Shown: one piece after another, positions 1 through 8,171 of the stretch
Layout of the letters: each line of letters opens with the position of its first letter
How positions within the stretch are numbered: position 1 is the stretch's first letter
From: Pseudomonas synxantha BG33R
GTDB taxonomy: Bacteria > Pseudomonadota > Gammaproteobacteria > Pseudomonadales > Pseudomonadaceae
Reading direction: 5' to 3'
NCBI RefSeq assembly: GCF_000263715.2
Contig: NZ_CM001514.1
Coordinates: forward strand, 854,936 to 918,935
Length of the DNA stretch: 64,000 bases
Program-made: the position numbers and the translations under genes
Notes under the pieces: generated by a model
What the model was told of the DNA's origin: nothing
What the model saw: only the letters and a program-made list of their open reading frames with translations
Database searches by the model: none

Positions 1-80
1 AGCTGGCTTGCGTGCGATAGCATCACCTCGGTGTACCTGATGTACCGAGGTGTCTGCATCGCAGGCAAGCCAGCTCCCAC
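1..80. repeat. REPIN (paired REP hairpin), cut by window edge
   Basis: Two inverted REP units of the AGCTGGCTTGC / GCAAGCCAGCT type face each other around a short loop that contains the dyad CTCGGTGTAC / GTACCGAG. The left end is cut by the window start. A near-copy lies at 677-755 and a relative at 58146-58234. Confidence 0.85.
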
Positions 81-98
81 ATGAGTTTTGTCGTGTTT

Positions 99-335
99 TC
101 AGGTGCGTGGCATGCACTCGATGGTGCGGTTTAGCACGGTCTTGGCCATCTCCAGCAAATGCCACGCGGCATGGATTCTGGCACGGTCATGGGGTTGCAG
201 GTGATCGCAACAGTCCCACACGGTGGCAGAGGCGCTGTTGATCAGATGGGAAATATAGAGTTGAGCGTCTTCGAAGCTGAGGTCTTCGTTGACGACGAGG
301 CAGTCCATGGGTGGATCGGGAAGTGCTTTGGTCAT
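99..335 (-). CDS. Small Pseudomonas-type protein (DUF3077/DUF6124-like)
   Basis: This is a 78-residue protein. An MTKALPDPP start is followed by a compact helical region (ASATVWDCCDHL, ending in LEMAKTVLNRTIE). The layout resembles the small DUF3077/DUF6124-type proteins found in many paralogous copies in fluorescent pseudomonads; their function is unknown. The start is supported by a TAGGAGTT ribosome binding site six bases upstream of the ATG. No signal peptide or membrane segment is visible. The gene lies alone between two near-identical REPINs. The family call is from resemblance only. Confidence 0.7.
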   Translation of the reverse strand: MTKALPDPPMDCLVVNEDLSFEDAQLYISHLINSASATVWDCCDHLQPHDRARIHAAWHLLEMAKTVLNRTIECMPRT

Positions 336-339
336 GGTG

Positions 340-676
340 TAACTCCTATTAACTCAAAGGAGCCGACCCGTCGCGACTAAACGTTGGGTGGCGGCTGTAC
401 GCAGGTTAGTCGACCGGCAAATAGGCAAAGTCCGGCGCACCCGAGGGCGCCCTGCGCACAGCCACCATAAAACCTCATGGAGGACCATGCGCCTATTAAA
501 TCCGAGCGACTAAACCCGATCACTGAAATCCAGCGACGGACCGAAGACTAGCCATCGATTCCAACAGGCACAAGGCGGCAGGGATTGTCTCGGAAACGTC
601 CTGCAATTTAAAGGGACACAGCTTGCTGGCCCTTTACAAACCATGACCAAATGCCAGCAACACCACCTCATCCAAC
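340..676. other. Intergenic stretch without a recognisable gene
   Basis: About 340 bases separate the small-protein gene from the second REPIN. The 9-mer CGACTAAAC occurs near 374 and again near 507, but no convincing reading frame, RNA or terminator is visible. Confidence 0.5.
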
Positions 677-755
677 TGTGGGAGCTGGCTTGCCTGCGAT
701 AGCGGTGTGCCTGATACACCGAGGTGTCTGCATCGCAGGCAAGCCAGCTCCCACA
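677..755. repeat. REPIN (paired REP hairpin)
   Basis: TGTGGGAGCTGGCTTGCCTG and its inverted copy face each other around a loop containing GTGTGCCTGATACACC. The second arm and loop (GAGGTGTCTGCATCGC) match the REPIN at 1-80 almost exactly. It lies just downstream of the AraC-type regulator gene. Confidence 0.9.
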
Positions 756-780
756 GTTTGAACGTATTCCAACCCAGCAC

Positions 781-1590
781 TCAGCGTCCGAGCATCTTTA
801 CCCAACGCGATGGCGGCATCCCGTATGTGCTGCGAAATTGCCGGGTCATGTGGCTTTGGTCGGTGAAGCCTGCGGTCATGGCCGCATCCACCAACGATTG
901 GCCCTGGGCCAACAAGTGGCGCACCAGGTCCAGTCGGCGCATGGTCAGGTAGCGGTAGGGGCTGGTGCCGAACAACAAGCGAAAATCCCGCGATAACGCC
1001 CAGCGGTCGCGGTCGGCATGGTCGGCTATTTCATCCAGGGTGATGCTGCGGCCCAGGGCGCTGTGGATAAATTCACGGGCGCGTTCGGCGGCTGCGTAGT
1101 CGAAGGATTTACGGCTGACGACGGCACCGGATGCCTCGCTCAGGGCCTGGGCCAGGTCGAACATGGCGTCCTGCTCTTGCATCCGGTCAATCGGGCAATC
1201 CAGGCTTTGCAGCAATACCTCGCTGGCACGGTGCAGCCGAGCGTCGGTGGACAAGCCGCCGGGAATGAAAGGCAAGGGTTTGCCGCCGAGGATCTGCTGG
1301 ATCAGCGCCGGCTCCACATAAATCATCCGGTACTTGAAGCCTTCATCGCTGCCGGCACGGCCGTCGTGGGTTTCGTCCGGGTGAATCACCATGGTGGTGC
1401 CAGGCATGCTGTGGGTCATGCCACCGCGATAATGAAAACTCTGCACGCCGAACAACGTGCGCCCGATGGCGTAGGTGTCATGGCGATGGGGGTCGAATGC
1501 GAAACCGGCAAAGTACGCCTCGATACGGTCCAGGCCGCTGGCGTGCGGGGCGCGGTGCAGCCAGTCGAGGGAGTGGGTGGGTTTGCCCAT
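781..1590 (-). CDS. AraC-family transcriptional regulator
   Basis: A 269-residue protein with an N-terminal cupin-like AraC sensor domain (FDPHRHDTYAIG, then a PGTTMVIHPDETHDG segment, about residues 30-80) and a C-terminal double helix-turn-helix domain (about 170-265; ITLDEIADHADRDRWALSRDFR and FTDQSHMTRQFRSTYGMPPSRW). The gene is divergent from a LysE-family exporter gene 136 bp away. This arrangement usually means the regulator controls the exporter in response to a small amino-acid-like ligand. The ligand cannot be read from the sequence. No strong ribosome binding site precedes the chosen ATG, so the start could be slightly different. Confidence 0.88.
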   Translation of the reverse strand: MGKPTHSLDWLHRAPHASGLDRIEAYFAGFAFDPHRHDTYAIGRTLFGVQSFHYRGGMTHSMPGTTMVIHPDETHDGRAGSDEGFKYRMIYVEPALIQQILGGKPLPFIPGGLSTDARLHRASEVLLQSLDCPIDRMQEQDAMFDLAQALSEASGAVVSRKSFDYAAAERAREFIHSALGRSITLDEIADHADRDRWALSRDFRLLFGTSPYRYLTMRRLDLVRHLLAQGQSLVDAAMTAGFTDQSHMTRQFRSTYGMPPSRWVKMLGR

Positions 1591-1726
1591 GGTGACTTGT
1601 CACAGAAGGAGGTGGGAACACGTTAACCGAGTCTGCCGCGGTTGTCTGCCTGGGGTCTTGTACGATTGTGCAGGCGTCGGCCGGGGCCTATGATCGCTGT
1701 TCGTCTACTACGCTGGTGAACCCTCC

Positions 1727-2365
1727 ATGGATGTTTTCAACCCTGCCTATGTGGCGCCGCTGGTCTCGCTCGCGCTGCTGTGGACGGTCGCCGTGGTGAC
1801 CCCCGGCCCCAACTTCTTCAATACGGCGCAATTGGCCGCCAGTTGTTCGCGACGTCACGGCGTAGTGGCGTCGGCGGGCGTAGCGACGGGCACGATTATT
1901 TGGGGGCTGGCAGGTGGCCTGGGTATCAAGTCGCTGTTTACCGCCGCGCCCATGTTGTACCTGGCGTTCAAGATCATCGGCGGTTGCTACCTGATCTACC
2001 TTGGGCTAAAGCTGTTCAAGCGCTCGGCGCCGACAACGGGGCAGGCGGTGTTGCCCGATGAGCCGCGACGTTCATTATTTTCCGCATGGCGTTTCGGTTT
2101 GCTCGGCAATTTGTCCAACCCCAAGGCCGCTCTGTTCGTCGCCACGGCCTTCGCCTCGACCATGCCGCCCTCACCCTCGCCGACGTTGCTGACCTTGGCG
2201 GTCATCACCATGGCTACGTTGTCGTTCAGTTGGTATTCCAGCGTAGCCTTGGTGTTTTCCAGCGAGCGCATGGCCAACCTCTACAGCCGTTCGCGCAAGT
2301 GGCTCGACCGCTTTGCCGGCAGTTGCTATCTGTTGTTCGGGGCGCATCTGGTGGCGAACCGCTGA
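1727..2365 (+). CDS. LysE/RhtB-family amino acid exporter
   Basis: A 212-residue inner-membrane protein with about six hydrophobic segments. The N-terminal VTPGPNFFNTAQLAASCSRR motif (residues 25-44) is typical of LysE/RhtB translocators, which export amino acids or related metabolites using the proton motive force. The length is normal for the family. The gene is divergent from an AraC-family regulator, which is its probable regulator. The substrate is unknown. Confidence 0.88.
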   Translation: MDVFNPAYVAPLVSLALLWTVAVVTPGPNFFNTAQLAASCSRRHGVVASAGVATGTIIWGLAGGLGIKSLFTAAPMLYLAFKIIGGCYLIYLGLKLFKRSAPTTGQAVLPDEPRRSLFSAWRFGLLGNLSNPKAALFVATAFASTMPPSPSPTLLTLAVITMATLSFSWYSSVALVFSSERMANLYSRSRKWLDRFAGSCYLLFGAHLVANR

Positions 2366-2409
2366 CTACCCGTGGTAAGAAGCCTTACTTTCAACAGTGA
2401 GGCCAGGTC

Positions 2410-3504
2410 ATGAGCAAGGTGCGGGTAGGTATTATTTTTGGTGGCCGTTCGGCTGAGCATGAGGTCTCGCTGCAATCGGCGCGCAACATCGTCGATGCCC
2501 TCGACCGTTCGCGCTTCGAGCCCATCCTGATCGGTATCGACAAGGCCGGCCACTGGCACCTCAACGACACGTCGAACTTCCTGATCAACCAGGAAAACCC
2601 GGCCCTGATCGCCCTCAACCAATCCAACCGCGAATTGGCGGTGGTGCCCGGCAAGGCCAGCCAGCAGGTGGTGGAAACCTCCGGGCAGGGCCTGCTGGAA
2701 CATATTGATGTGATCTTCCCGATTGTCCACGGCACCCTTGGCGAAGACGGTTGCCTGCAAGGTTTGCTGCGTATGGCCGACTTGCCTTTCGTCGGCTCCG
2801 ACGTGCTTGGCTCGGCCGTGTGCATGGACAAAGACATCAGCAAGCGCCTGCTGCGTGACGCGGGTATTGCCGTCACGCCGTTCATCACCCTCACCCGTGG
2901 CAACGCGGCGCGCACTTCCTTTGAAGCGGCGGCGAACAAGCTCGGCGTGCCGATGTTCGTCAAGCCCGCCAACCAGGGCTCCTCAGTGGGCGTGAGCAAA
3001 GTCGGCAACGAAGCCGAGTACCGCGCCGCGGTTGAACTGGCGCTGGGCTTTGATGAAAAAGTGCTGGTGGAGTCCGCCGTGCAGGGCCGTGAAATCGAAT
3101 GCGCTGTATTGGGTAATGATCACCCCATCGCCAGCGGTTGCGGCGAAATTGTGGTGAGCAACGGCTTTTATTCCTACGACAGTAAATACATCGACGATCA
3201 GGCCGCCCAAGTGGTGGTGCCTGCGGCTATCAGCCATGAAGCCAGCGAGCGAATTCGCCGCCTGGCCATCGAAGCCTTTGAGGTGCTGGGTTGCGCAGGG
3301 CTGGCGCGGGTGGATGTGTTCCTGACGAATGAGGGCGAAGTCCTGATCAACGAGATCAACTCACTGCCCGGTTTTACCCGCATCAGCATGTACCCCAAGC
3401 TGTGGCAAGCGGCGGGCATGAGCTACAGCGAGTTGGTGAGCCGGTTGATTGAGTTGGCGCTGGAGCGACATGCGGGGCGCAAGGGGTTGAAGATCAGCCG
3501 CTGA
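2410..3504 (+). CDS. ddlA: D-alanine--D-alanine ligase, DdlA type
   Basis: The 364-residue ATP-grasp ligase joins two D-alanines in the cytoplasm for the peptidoglycan stem peptide. The N-terminal [18 protein letters not shown] motif (residues 7-24), the ATP-grasp lysine region [16 protein letters not shown] (about 180-195) and the C-terminal [17 protein letters not shown] (about 315-331) with its metal-binding residues are all visible. The length matches the longer DdlA form and not the roughly 310-residue DdlB found in the division cluster. It therefore looks like a second, stand-alone Ddl. It begins 44 bp after the LysE gene. Confidence 0.93.
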   Translation: MSKVRVGIIFGGRSAEHEVSLQSARNIVDALDRSRFEPILIGIDKAGHWHLNDTSNFLINQENPALIALNQSNRELAVVPGKASQQVVETSGQGLLEHIDVIFPIVHGTLGEDGCLQGLLRMADLPFVGSDVLGSAVCMDKDISKRLLRDAGIAVTPFITLTRGNAARTSFEAAANKLGVPMFVKPANQGSSVGVSKVGNEAEYRAAVELALGFDEKVLVESAVQGREIECAVLGNDHPIASGCGEIVVSNGFYSYDSKYIDDQAAQVVVPAAISHEASERIRRLAIEAFEVLGCAGLARVDVFLTNEGEVLINEINSLPGFTRISMYPKLWQAAGMSYSELVSRLIELALERHAGRKGLKISR

Positions 3505-3526
3505 TTGCTGGTGGCTTGCGGTTCAA

Positions 3527-3572
3527 GGGCTGCTTCGCAGCCCAGCGGGAGCAACCTCCCTCGCCACAAGGT
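3527..3572. repeat. REP-like hairpin remnant
   Basis: GGGCTGC-TTC-GCAGCCC forms a perfect stem and is followed by AGCGGGAGCAACCTCCCTCGCCACA, the layout of a common Pseudomonas REP-related unit. It sits between the convergent ddlA and pgeF-like genes and could also act as a terminator. Confidence 0.5.
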
Positions 3573-3584
3573 ACGGTATGTCCG

Positions 3585-4322
3585 TCAGGTCGTACGAGCA
3601 ATCCACGAATAGATCAATGTCTTCGGCTCCTCCAAGTGATGCGTCCTCCTGCGATAGCTGGCAAACGTCGGTGATGTGCAATAAGTGCACACGTCACTCA
3701 CCTCGATCTGCTCGCGCTTGACCTCCGCCGCTTGCAGCAACAGCAGCCCATACCCGCTCAAGTCAAACCAGGCACTTCCCGCTTGCCTGGCGTGGGGCGG
3801 TGTAATGTGCGGAGCTTGTAGCGGTGTCGTTTGCTCAATGCTCCAGGGCGCCTGGCTGTCCTCCCATAGGTGGCCTTGATCCGCTTGGAACTGGGCAATG
3901 AACGTTTCACTCACCTCATAGCAGCAAGGCTTGATCGACGGCCCAATTGCCACCCGCAACTGGTCCGCGCTAATGCCTTCATCGATAAAACGCTGCACGG
4001 CATTGCCGATAATCCCGCGTTGCAGGCCCTTCCAGCCGCCATGAATGGCGGCCACTAAATCACCGCCTGCGATCAGGATGGGCAAACAGTCGGCCGTGAT
4101 GACCGCAATTGGCTGCCGGCTCCGGGTGAACACCCCGTCCGCCTCAACCGTATTAGTCACTTGGCCCGACTGCCATTCAATCACCGACGCGCTGTGCACC
4201 TGCTTGCAGATGAACACATCATCAGGTCGCAGCGGGTCATCAATCGAACAAAAACCGTGATCGACGCCGGGTAGGGCGCCGAGGTTGTGGGCTGTGTGCA
4301 CCGTGCATTCTCCGTTGATCAA
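3585..4322 (-). CDS. pgeF: PgeF/YfiH-family multicopper oxidase-like protein (laccase domain)
   Basis: A 245-residue protein of the YfiH/PgeF family. Members have been described as peptidoglycan-editing factors, purine nucleoside hydrolases or polyphenol oxidases. The signature blocks are all present: VEADGVFT, ITADCLPILIAG with the metal-ligand cysteine, AIHGGWKGLQ with the histidine, and AIGPSIKPCCYEV. The family metal site (His/Cys/His) therefore looks intact. The gene lies 6 bp downstream of the gamma-glutamyltransferase gene on the same strand. The length is normal. Its biological substrate here is uncertain. Confidence 0.88.
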   Translation of the reverse strand: MINGECTVHTAHNLGALPGVDHGFCSIDDPLRPDDVFICKQVHSASVIEWQSGQVTNTVEADGVFTRSRQPIAVITADCLPILIAGGDLVAAIHGGWKGLQRGIIGNAVQRFIDEGISADQLRVAIGPSIKPCCYEVSETFIAQFQADQGHLWEDSQAPWSIEQTTPLQAPHITPPHARQAGSAWFDLSGYGLLLLQAAEVKREQIEVSDVCTYCTSPTFASYRRRTHHLEEPKTLIYSWIARTT

Positions 4323-4328
4323 AACCCC

Positions 4329-6158
4329 TTAGTCACCCAGCGCCTCACCTTCACGCCGAGGGTCAGCACCGCCGCTCAATGTCACCTTGCCCTGGGCATC
4401 CCGCGTGCGCACGATGGCCTGCACGCCGCTGGTCATATCGATCTCGCTCAGGGCATGGCCCTTGTCCTTGAGCGCTTGTTTGAGCGCAGGGCTGAACAGG
4501 CCGGTTTCCAACTCAGTGGCGCCATTGCGGCTGCCGAAATTCGGCAGGCTGATGGCCGCTTGCGGGTCGAGCTTCCAGTCGAGCATGGCCACCAGGGATT
4601 TGCTCACGTACTCGATGATCTGCGAACCGCCCGGGGAGCCCACGGTGGCCAGCAACTCACCACTGTTGCGATCGAACACCAGGGTCGGAGCCATGGCCGA
4701 GCGCGGGCGCTTGCCGGGTTGCACGCGGTTGGCCACAGGCTGGCCGTTTTCTTCGGGGATGAACGAGAAATCGGTCATCTGGTTGTTGAGCAAAAAGCCC
4801 TGGACCATCACGTGGGAGCCGAACGCCGCTTCGACGGTGGTGGTCATCGACACCGCGCCACCCTGGTCGTCCACCGCCACCACTTGCGAGGTGGAGATGC
4901 GCAGCGGCGAGCGATCCGGTGCATACGCCACTTGAACGCCCTCCGGTTGGCCAGGCTTGGCGACCTCCATGCTGCGCTCGCCGATCAGCGCGGCGCGCCG
5001 GGCCAGGTAGTTGGGTGCAACAAGGCCGGCAACCGGCACGGGGGTGAAGTCTGCATCGGCCACATACAGGGCGCGATCGGCAAAGGCCAGGCGCCCGGCT
5101 TCGGCAATCAGGTGCACGGCCTCGGGTGTCGGTTCAAGCCCGGCCGGCGAAGTACTCTTGTTCGGGGTCATCGGCGCGATCGCCAGGCGCGGGTCGCGGG
5201 TCTGCAGCGCCTGCAAGGTGCCAAGGATCTGCGCCACGGCAATCCCGCCAGAGGAGGGCGGCGGCATCCCGCAGATTTTCCATTGTTTGTAGTCGGTGCA
5301 CAGTGGGGCGCGCTCCTTGGCGCTGTAGCCCTTGAGGTCGGCTACGGACAAGCTGCCGGCATTGTGATTGCCCTGCACCTTGCGTGCGATCTCATCGGCA
5401 ATCGCCCCGTGGTACAGCGCATCCGGCCCTTCCTTGGCGATGCGCTTGAATACCTCGGCCAGCGCCGGGTTTTTCAACAGCGTGCCGGTGGCTTTGGGCG
5501 AGCCATCGGCATTCAGGAAGTACGCCGCCATCTCGGGCGATTGCGCGATAAAGCGATCCGCCGCGATCAAGCTATGCAAGCGCGGTGAAATGGCAAAGCC
5601 CTGCTCCGACAGGCGGATCGCCGGCTCGAACAGCTTTGCCCATTGCAGATGGCCGCTCTTGTTGTGCGCCATTTCCAGTGCGCGCAATACACCCGGCGTA
5701 CCGACAGAGCGCCCGCCAATTTGCGCATCGGTGAACGCCATCGGCGTGCCGTCGGCCCTCAGGAACAAGCGCTCGGTCGCCCCCGCCGGTGCGGTCTCGC
5801 GGCCATCGTAGGCCTGCACGTTTTTGCCATCCCACAGCATGATGAACGCACCGCCACCAATGCCGGAAGACTGTGGCTCCACCAGGGTCAGCACCGCTTG
5901 CATCGCAATCGCCGCGTCGATGGCCGAACCGCCTTGGCGCAACATCTCGCGTCCGGCCTCGGCAGCCAGCGGGTTGGCGGCGGCGGCCATATGACGCTCG
6001 GCGTGGCGGGTATTCAGGTCAGTGCGGTAGCCCGAACCCAGCTCCGGTGCTGGTGGTTGTTCGGTGACAGACGTGTGGCAGGCCGCAAGGGCCAGGGCTG
6101 CTGCGATGACCGTCAACTGACGGCGGGAAGTCAAAAACACGCGCTGAACTCCGTTCAT
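4329..6158 (-). CDS. ggt: Gamma-glutamyltransferase (lipoprotein-type signal)
   Basis: A 609-residue Ntn-hydrolase that transfers or hydrolyses gamma-glutamyl groups, for example from glutathione, in the periplasm. The signal ends in a lipobox, ALALAAC, so the proenzyme is probably lipid-anchored. AAANPLAAEAGREMLRQGGSAIDAAIA (about 59-85) is the conserved large-subunit start. The ISTSQVVAVDD segment carries the predicted autocleavage and catalytic threonine at the subunit junction, and LLNNQMTDFS and GSPGGSQIIEYV are small-subunit signatures. The threonine context differs from the better-known T-T/S-H-F/Y version, so the substrate could be a cephalosporin-acylase-like amide. It is followed directly by the pgeF-like gene. 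Confidence 0.9.
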   Translation of the reverse strand: MNGVQRVFLTSRRQLTVIAAALALAACHTSVTEQPPAPELGSGYRTDLNTRHAERHMAAAANPLAAEAGREMLRQGGSAIDAAIAMQAVLTLVEPQSSGIGGGAFIMLWDGKNVQAYDGRETAPAGATERLFLRADGTPMAFTDAQIGGRSVGTPGVLRALEMAHNKSGHLQWAKLFEPAIRLSEQGFAISPRLHSLIAADRFIAQSPEMAAYFLNADGSPKATGTLLKNPALAEVFKRIAKEGPDALYHGAIADEIARKVQGNHNAGSLSVADLKGYSAKERAPLCTDYKQWKICGMPPPSSGGIAVAQILGTLQALQTRDPRLAIAPMTPNKSTSPAGLEPTPEAVHLIAEAGRLAFADRALYVADADFTPVPVAGLVAPNYLARRAALIGERSMEVAKPGQPEGVQVAYAPDRSPLRISTSQVVAVDDQGGAVSMTTTVEAAFGSHVMVQGFLLNNQMTDFSFIPEENGQPVANRVQPGKRPRSAMAPTLVFDRNSGELLATVGSPGGSQIIEYVSKSLVAMLDWKLDPQAAISLPNFGSRNGATELETGLFSPALKQALKDKGHALSEIDMTSGVQAIVRTRDAQGKVTLSGGADPRREGEALGD

Positions 6159-6194
6159 TTTGAGAATGATCTGTTGTCCTTCGGGAACTGCGTT

Positions 6195-6974
6195 TTACAG
6201 ATAAATCGTGCCTTGCATGTACAGCACCGCCTTGCCGGAGATAATCACGCGGTCGCCCTTGAGTTCACAGCGCAACTGGCCCTTGCGCTGGCCGCCTTGC
6301 TCGGCGGTCAGTTGCAACTTGCCCAGGCGCTCGGCCCAGAACGGTGCCAGCGAAGTGTGCGCCGAGCCGGTGACCGGGTCTTCATTGACCCCCACATTCG
6401 GGCCGAACCAGCGTGAGACGAAATCAAACTGTGTGCTTTTGGCGGTGACTGCAATCCCACGTTTGGGCAGGCCCTTGAGCCGTGCGAAATCGGGTGTCAG
6501 TGCCGCCACCTGCGCTTCATTTTCCACCAGCACGATGTAGTCATCGGTGCCAAACACCTCGGCAGTTTCAATGCCCAGTGCGCTCAACATTCCGGCCGGT
6601 GGCTCGCAGCGTTGGGGCTGTTTGGCCGGGAAATCCATCGCCAGTTCATCGCCATTGCGCGTCACCCGCAACTCGCCGCTGCGCGTGGCAAAACGCAGCA
6701 CTTGCGGCGCATCGGCCAGCATATGAATCAATACCCAGGCCGCCGCCAAGGTGGCATGGCCGCACAGGTCTACCTCGACTTCGGGGGTGAGCCAGCGCAG
6801 CTCGTAGAACTCGCCACGGGGTACAAAAAACGCGGTTTCCGAGAGGTTGTTTTCAGCCGCGATATTCTGCAGTTGCTCGTCGGGCAACCATTCGGTGAGC
6901 GGGCACACCGCCGCCGGGTTGCCGCCGAAGGGGTGTTGGCTGAAAGCGTCGACTTGGTAGATGTCCAGTTTCAT
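6195..6974 (-). CDS. PhzF-family isomerase/epimerase-like protein
   Basis: A 259-residue member of the PhzF family, which shares a diaminopimelate-epimerase-like two-domain fold. The start MKLDIYQVDAFSQHPFGGNP is the family N-terminus, with a GGAG ribosome binding site 8 bases upstream; an in-frame ATG at 7007 would add 11 residues but is less well placed. The catalytic glutamate region (AAENNLSETAFFV, about 41-53), the LCGHATLAAAWVL block and GVNEDPVTGSAHTSLAPFW are intact. The gene stands alone, with no phenazine operon nearby, so it is probably a general-metabolism relative and not a phenazine enzyme. Confidence 0.88.
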   Translation of the reverse strand: MKLDIYQVDAFSQHPFGGNPAAVCPLTEWLPDEQLQNIAAENNLSETAFFVPRGEFYELRWLTPEVEVDLCGHATLAAAWVLIHMLADAPQVLRFATRSGELRVTRNGDELAMDFPAKQPQRCEPPAGMLSALGIETAEVFGTDDYIVLVENEAQVAALTPDFARLKGLPKRGIAVTAKSTQFDFVSRWFGPNVGVNEDPVTGSAHTSLAPFWAERLGKLQLTAEQGGQRKGQLRCELKGDRVIISGKAVLYMQGTIYL

Positions 6975-7061
6975 CGGGGCACTCCGCATTTTAGGGAGGC
7001 TGGACACTAACAGTGGGGGTTGGGGGCGTCAAAATACAGTTGGGGAGTTTTTTACGCGCAC

Positions 7062-7095
7062 AAAAAAACGGCCTACCTTTCGGTAAGCCGTTTTT
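7062..7095 (-). terminator. Rho-independent terminator after tRNA-Met
   Basis: On the minus strand AAAAACGGCTTACC-GAAA-GGTAGGCCGTTTTTTT forms a stem closed by a U-run, starting 6 bp after the tRNA CCA end. Confidence 0.9.
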
Positions 7096-7101
7096 AGTAC
7101 T

Positions 7102-7178
7102 TGGTGGCTACACAGGGACTTGAACCCCGGACCCCAGCATTATGAATGCTATGCTCTAACCAACTGAGCTATGTAGCC
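7102..7178 (-). tRNA. tRNA-Met (anticodon CAT), elongator type
   Basis: The 77-base cloverleaf starts GGCTACATAGCTC and ends GTGTAGCCACCA with encoded CCA. The acceptor stem GGCTACA/TGTAGCC is a full 7 bp. The anticodon arm is TAGCA-TTCATAA-TGCTG (anticodon CAT), and the T arm has GGTTCAAGTCC. The paired first base argues for the elongator, not the initiator. The T3SS cluster begins about 240 bp away on the far side. Confidence 0.97.
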
Positions 7179-7415
7179 AAGTGGCGCGCATTATTCGCTC
7201 GGAACGGCAATGCGTCAAGTCTTTTTGTTGAATTTTTTTCTACGCTTTCAACCGTTTAACCGAAAACGCTGCTTTGGGTGACAGGCGGCAGGGAGGGGCG
7301 CTGGCCGATGCGCTCTGTAGCGGGGGCAGATGCAGAGCATTGGTGTCTATCAGGCCAAGTCTGACAGTGTTGGGCAGATATCCCTGTCGCCCAACGCTTG
7401 CCCGGCTAATTCAGC

Positions 7416-7967
7416 TTAGCGATGCAGGGGGGTGTGGGTCACGCGCTTGAGCTGTTCGCGTGCCCGTGACAGGCGCGAGCGCACGGTGCCGATAGGGATG
7501 TCCAGTACGTCGGCGGTGTCCTGATAGCTACCGTCGGTTTCCAATGAGGCGTACAGCGTCTTGCGCATCTCGGTCGGCAAGTGATCGATAGCGCTCAGGG
7601 TATTTTCCAGGCGCCGGTTGATCTCAAACTCCCAATCCAGACTGTGGGTATCTTCCTGGCCATGCCACAGCGACTCATCGAATTCGCAATGTGCGGGTTT
7701 GGCATACAGGCGCCGAAAGTGATTGCGGATCAGGTTCTGCGCGATGCCGCACATCCAGGTGCTGAGCGTTGCGGTGCCGCTGAAACGGTCGCGATTACGC
7801 CAGGCTTCCAGGTAGGTCAATTGCAAAAGATCATCCGCATCTTCCGGGTTAAGCACGCGTTTATGAATAAAGCGGCGAAGCTTTTTCTGTTGATCGTCTG
7901 TCAGATGAAGCATGAATTGAGGCGAATTGCCACCAAGGTGAACTAAGGCTTCAATAGGAATATTCAT
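7416..7967 (-). CDS. rspL: ECF sigma factor RspL (HrpL-type), master activator of the T3SS
   Basis: A 183-residue extracytoplasmic-function sigma factor. Region 2 (about 30-95) has DADDLLQLTYLEAWRNRDRF and TLSTWMCGIAQNLIRNHFRR. Region 4 (about 122-178) has LPTEMRKTLYASLETDGSYQ and IPIGTVRSRLSRAREQLKR. Size and location match HrpL/RspL, the sigma factor that reads Hrp boxes upstream of hrp/hrc operons. The gene is divergent from rspJ, and a GG-N10-GC sigma54 promoter lies about 53 bp upstream of its start. No anti-sigma gene is adjacent, as expected for HrpL. Boxes matching its known recognition sequence lie at 8172-8200 and 24502-24529. Confidence 0.93.
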   Translation of the reverse strand: MNIPIEALVHLGGNSPQFMLHLTDDQQKKLRRFIHKRVLNPEDADDLLQLTYLEAWRNRDRFSGTATLSTWMCGIAQNLIRNHFRRLYAKPAHCEFDESLWHGQEDTHSLDWEFEINRRLENTLSAIDHLPTEMRKTLYASLETDGSYQDTADVLDIPIGTVRSRLSRAREQLKRVTHTPLHR

Positions 7968-8017
7968 GATTTTTTCCTTAAGGTAGACGCAGTCGAAACG
8001 TATCGACAGGAACCCGA

Positions 8018-8035
8018 TTGCACTGCTTGTGCCAA
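8018..8035 (-). promoter_or_regulatory. Sigma54 (-24/-12) promoter of rspL
   Basis: Read on the minus strand, TTGGCAC-AAGCA-GTGCAA gives GG-N10-GC with the TGGCAC -24 block intact. The -12 GC lies about 53 bp before the rspL start codon. This matches hrpL promoters of P. syringae, which need sigma54 and HrpR/HrpS. Confidence 0.85.
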
Positions 8036-8107
8036 ACAGAAAAAATCACGTAACTACTTAATTTATATATATAAATATCTTGAATTGATGCTTTTTTGCG
8101 CAGACTT

Positions 8108-8136
8108 TTGCACGTGAGGATTAGAGGTCCGTGCAA
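8108..8136. promoter_or_regulatory. Candidate enhancer site for RspR (7-bp dyad)
   Basis: TTGCACG at 8108-8114 is mirrored by CGTGCAA at 8130-8136. The dyad centres roughly 100-115 bp upstream of the predicted rspL transcription start, the normal range for a bacterial enhancer-binding protein. It is the only obvious dyad in the rspL-rspJ gap. Assignment to RspR is inference. Confidence 0.4.
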
Positions 8137-8171
8137 GTATTTTCAAACCTGCCGTCGTCTCGATTTTCAAT

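Noticed and set aside
510..719. Open frame of 69 codons on the minus strand overlapping a REPIN
   Set aside because: It begins inside the REPIN, has no ribosome binding site and shows no family resemblance.
4287..5588. Long open frame (433 codons) on the plus strand
   Set aside because: It is antisense to ggt, has no family motif and is rich in His, Arg, Gln and Gly as expected from reading GC-rich Pseudomonas DNA backwards.
6195..6974. Part of a phenazine biosynthesis cluster
   Set aside because: Only the PhzF-like gene is present; none of phzA-E or phzG is nearby, and PhzF relatives are common outside phenazine pathways.
7179..7415. Possible small gene or RNA between tRNA-Met and rspL
   Set aside because: No reading frame with a ribosome binding site and no stable long hairpin; it is most likely the rspL 3' region.
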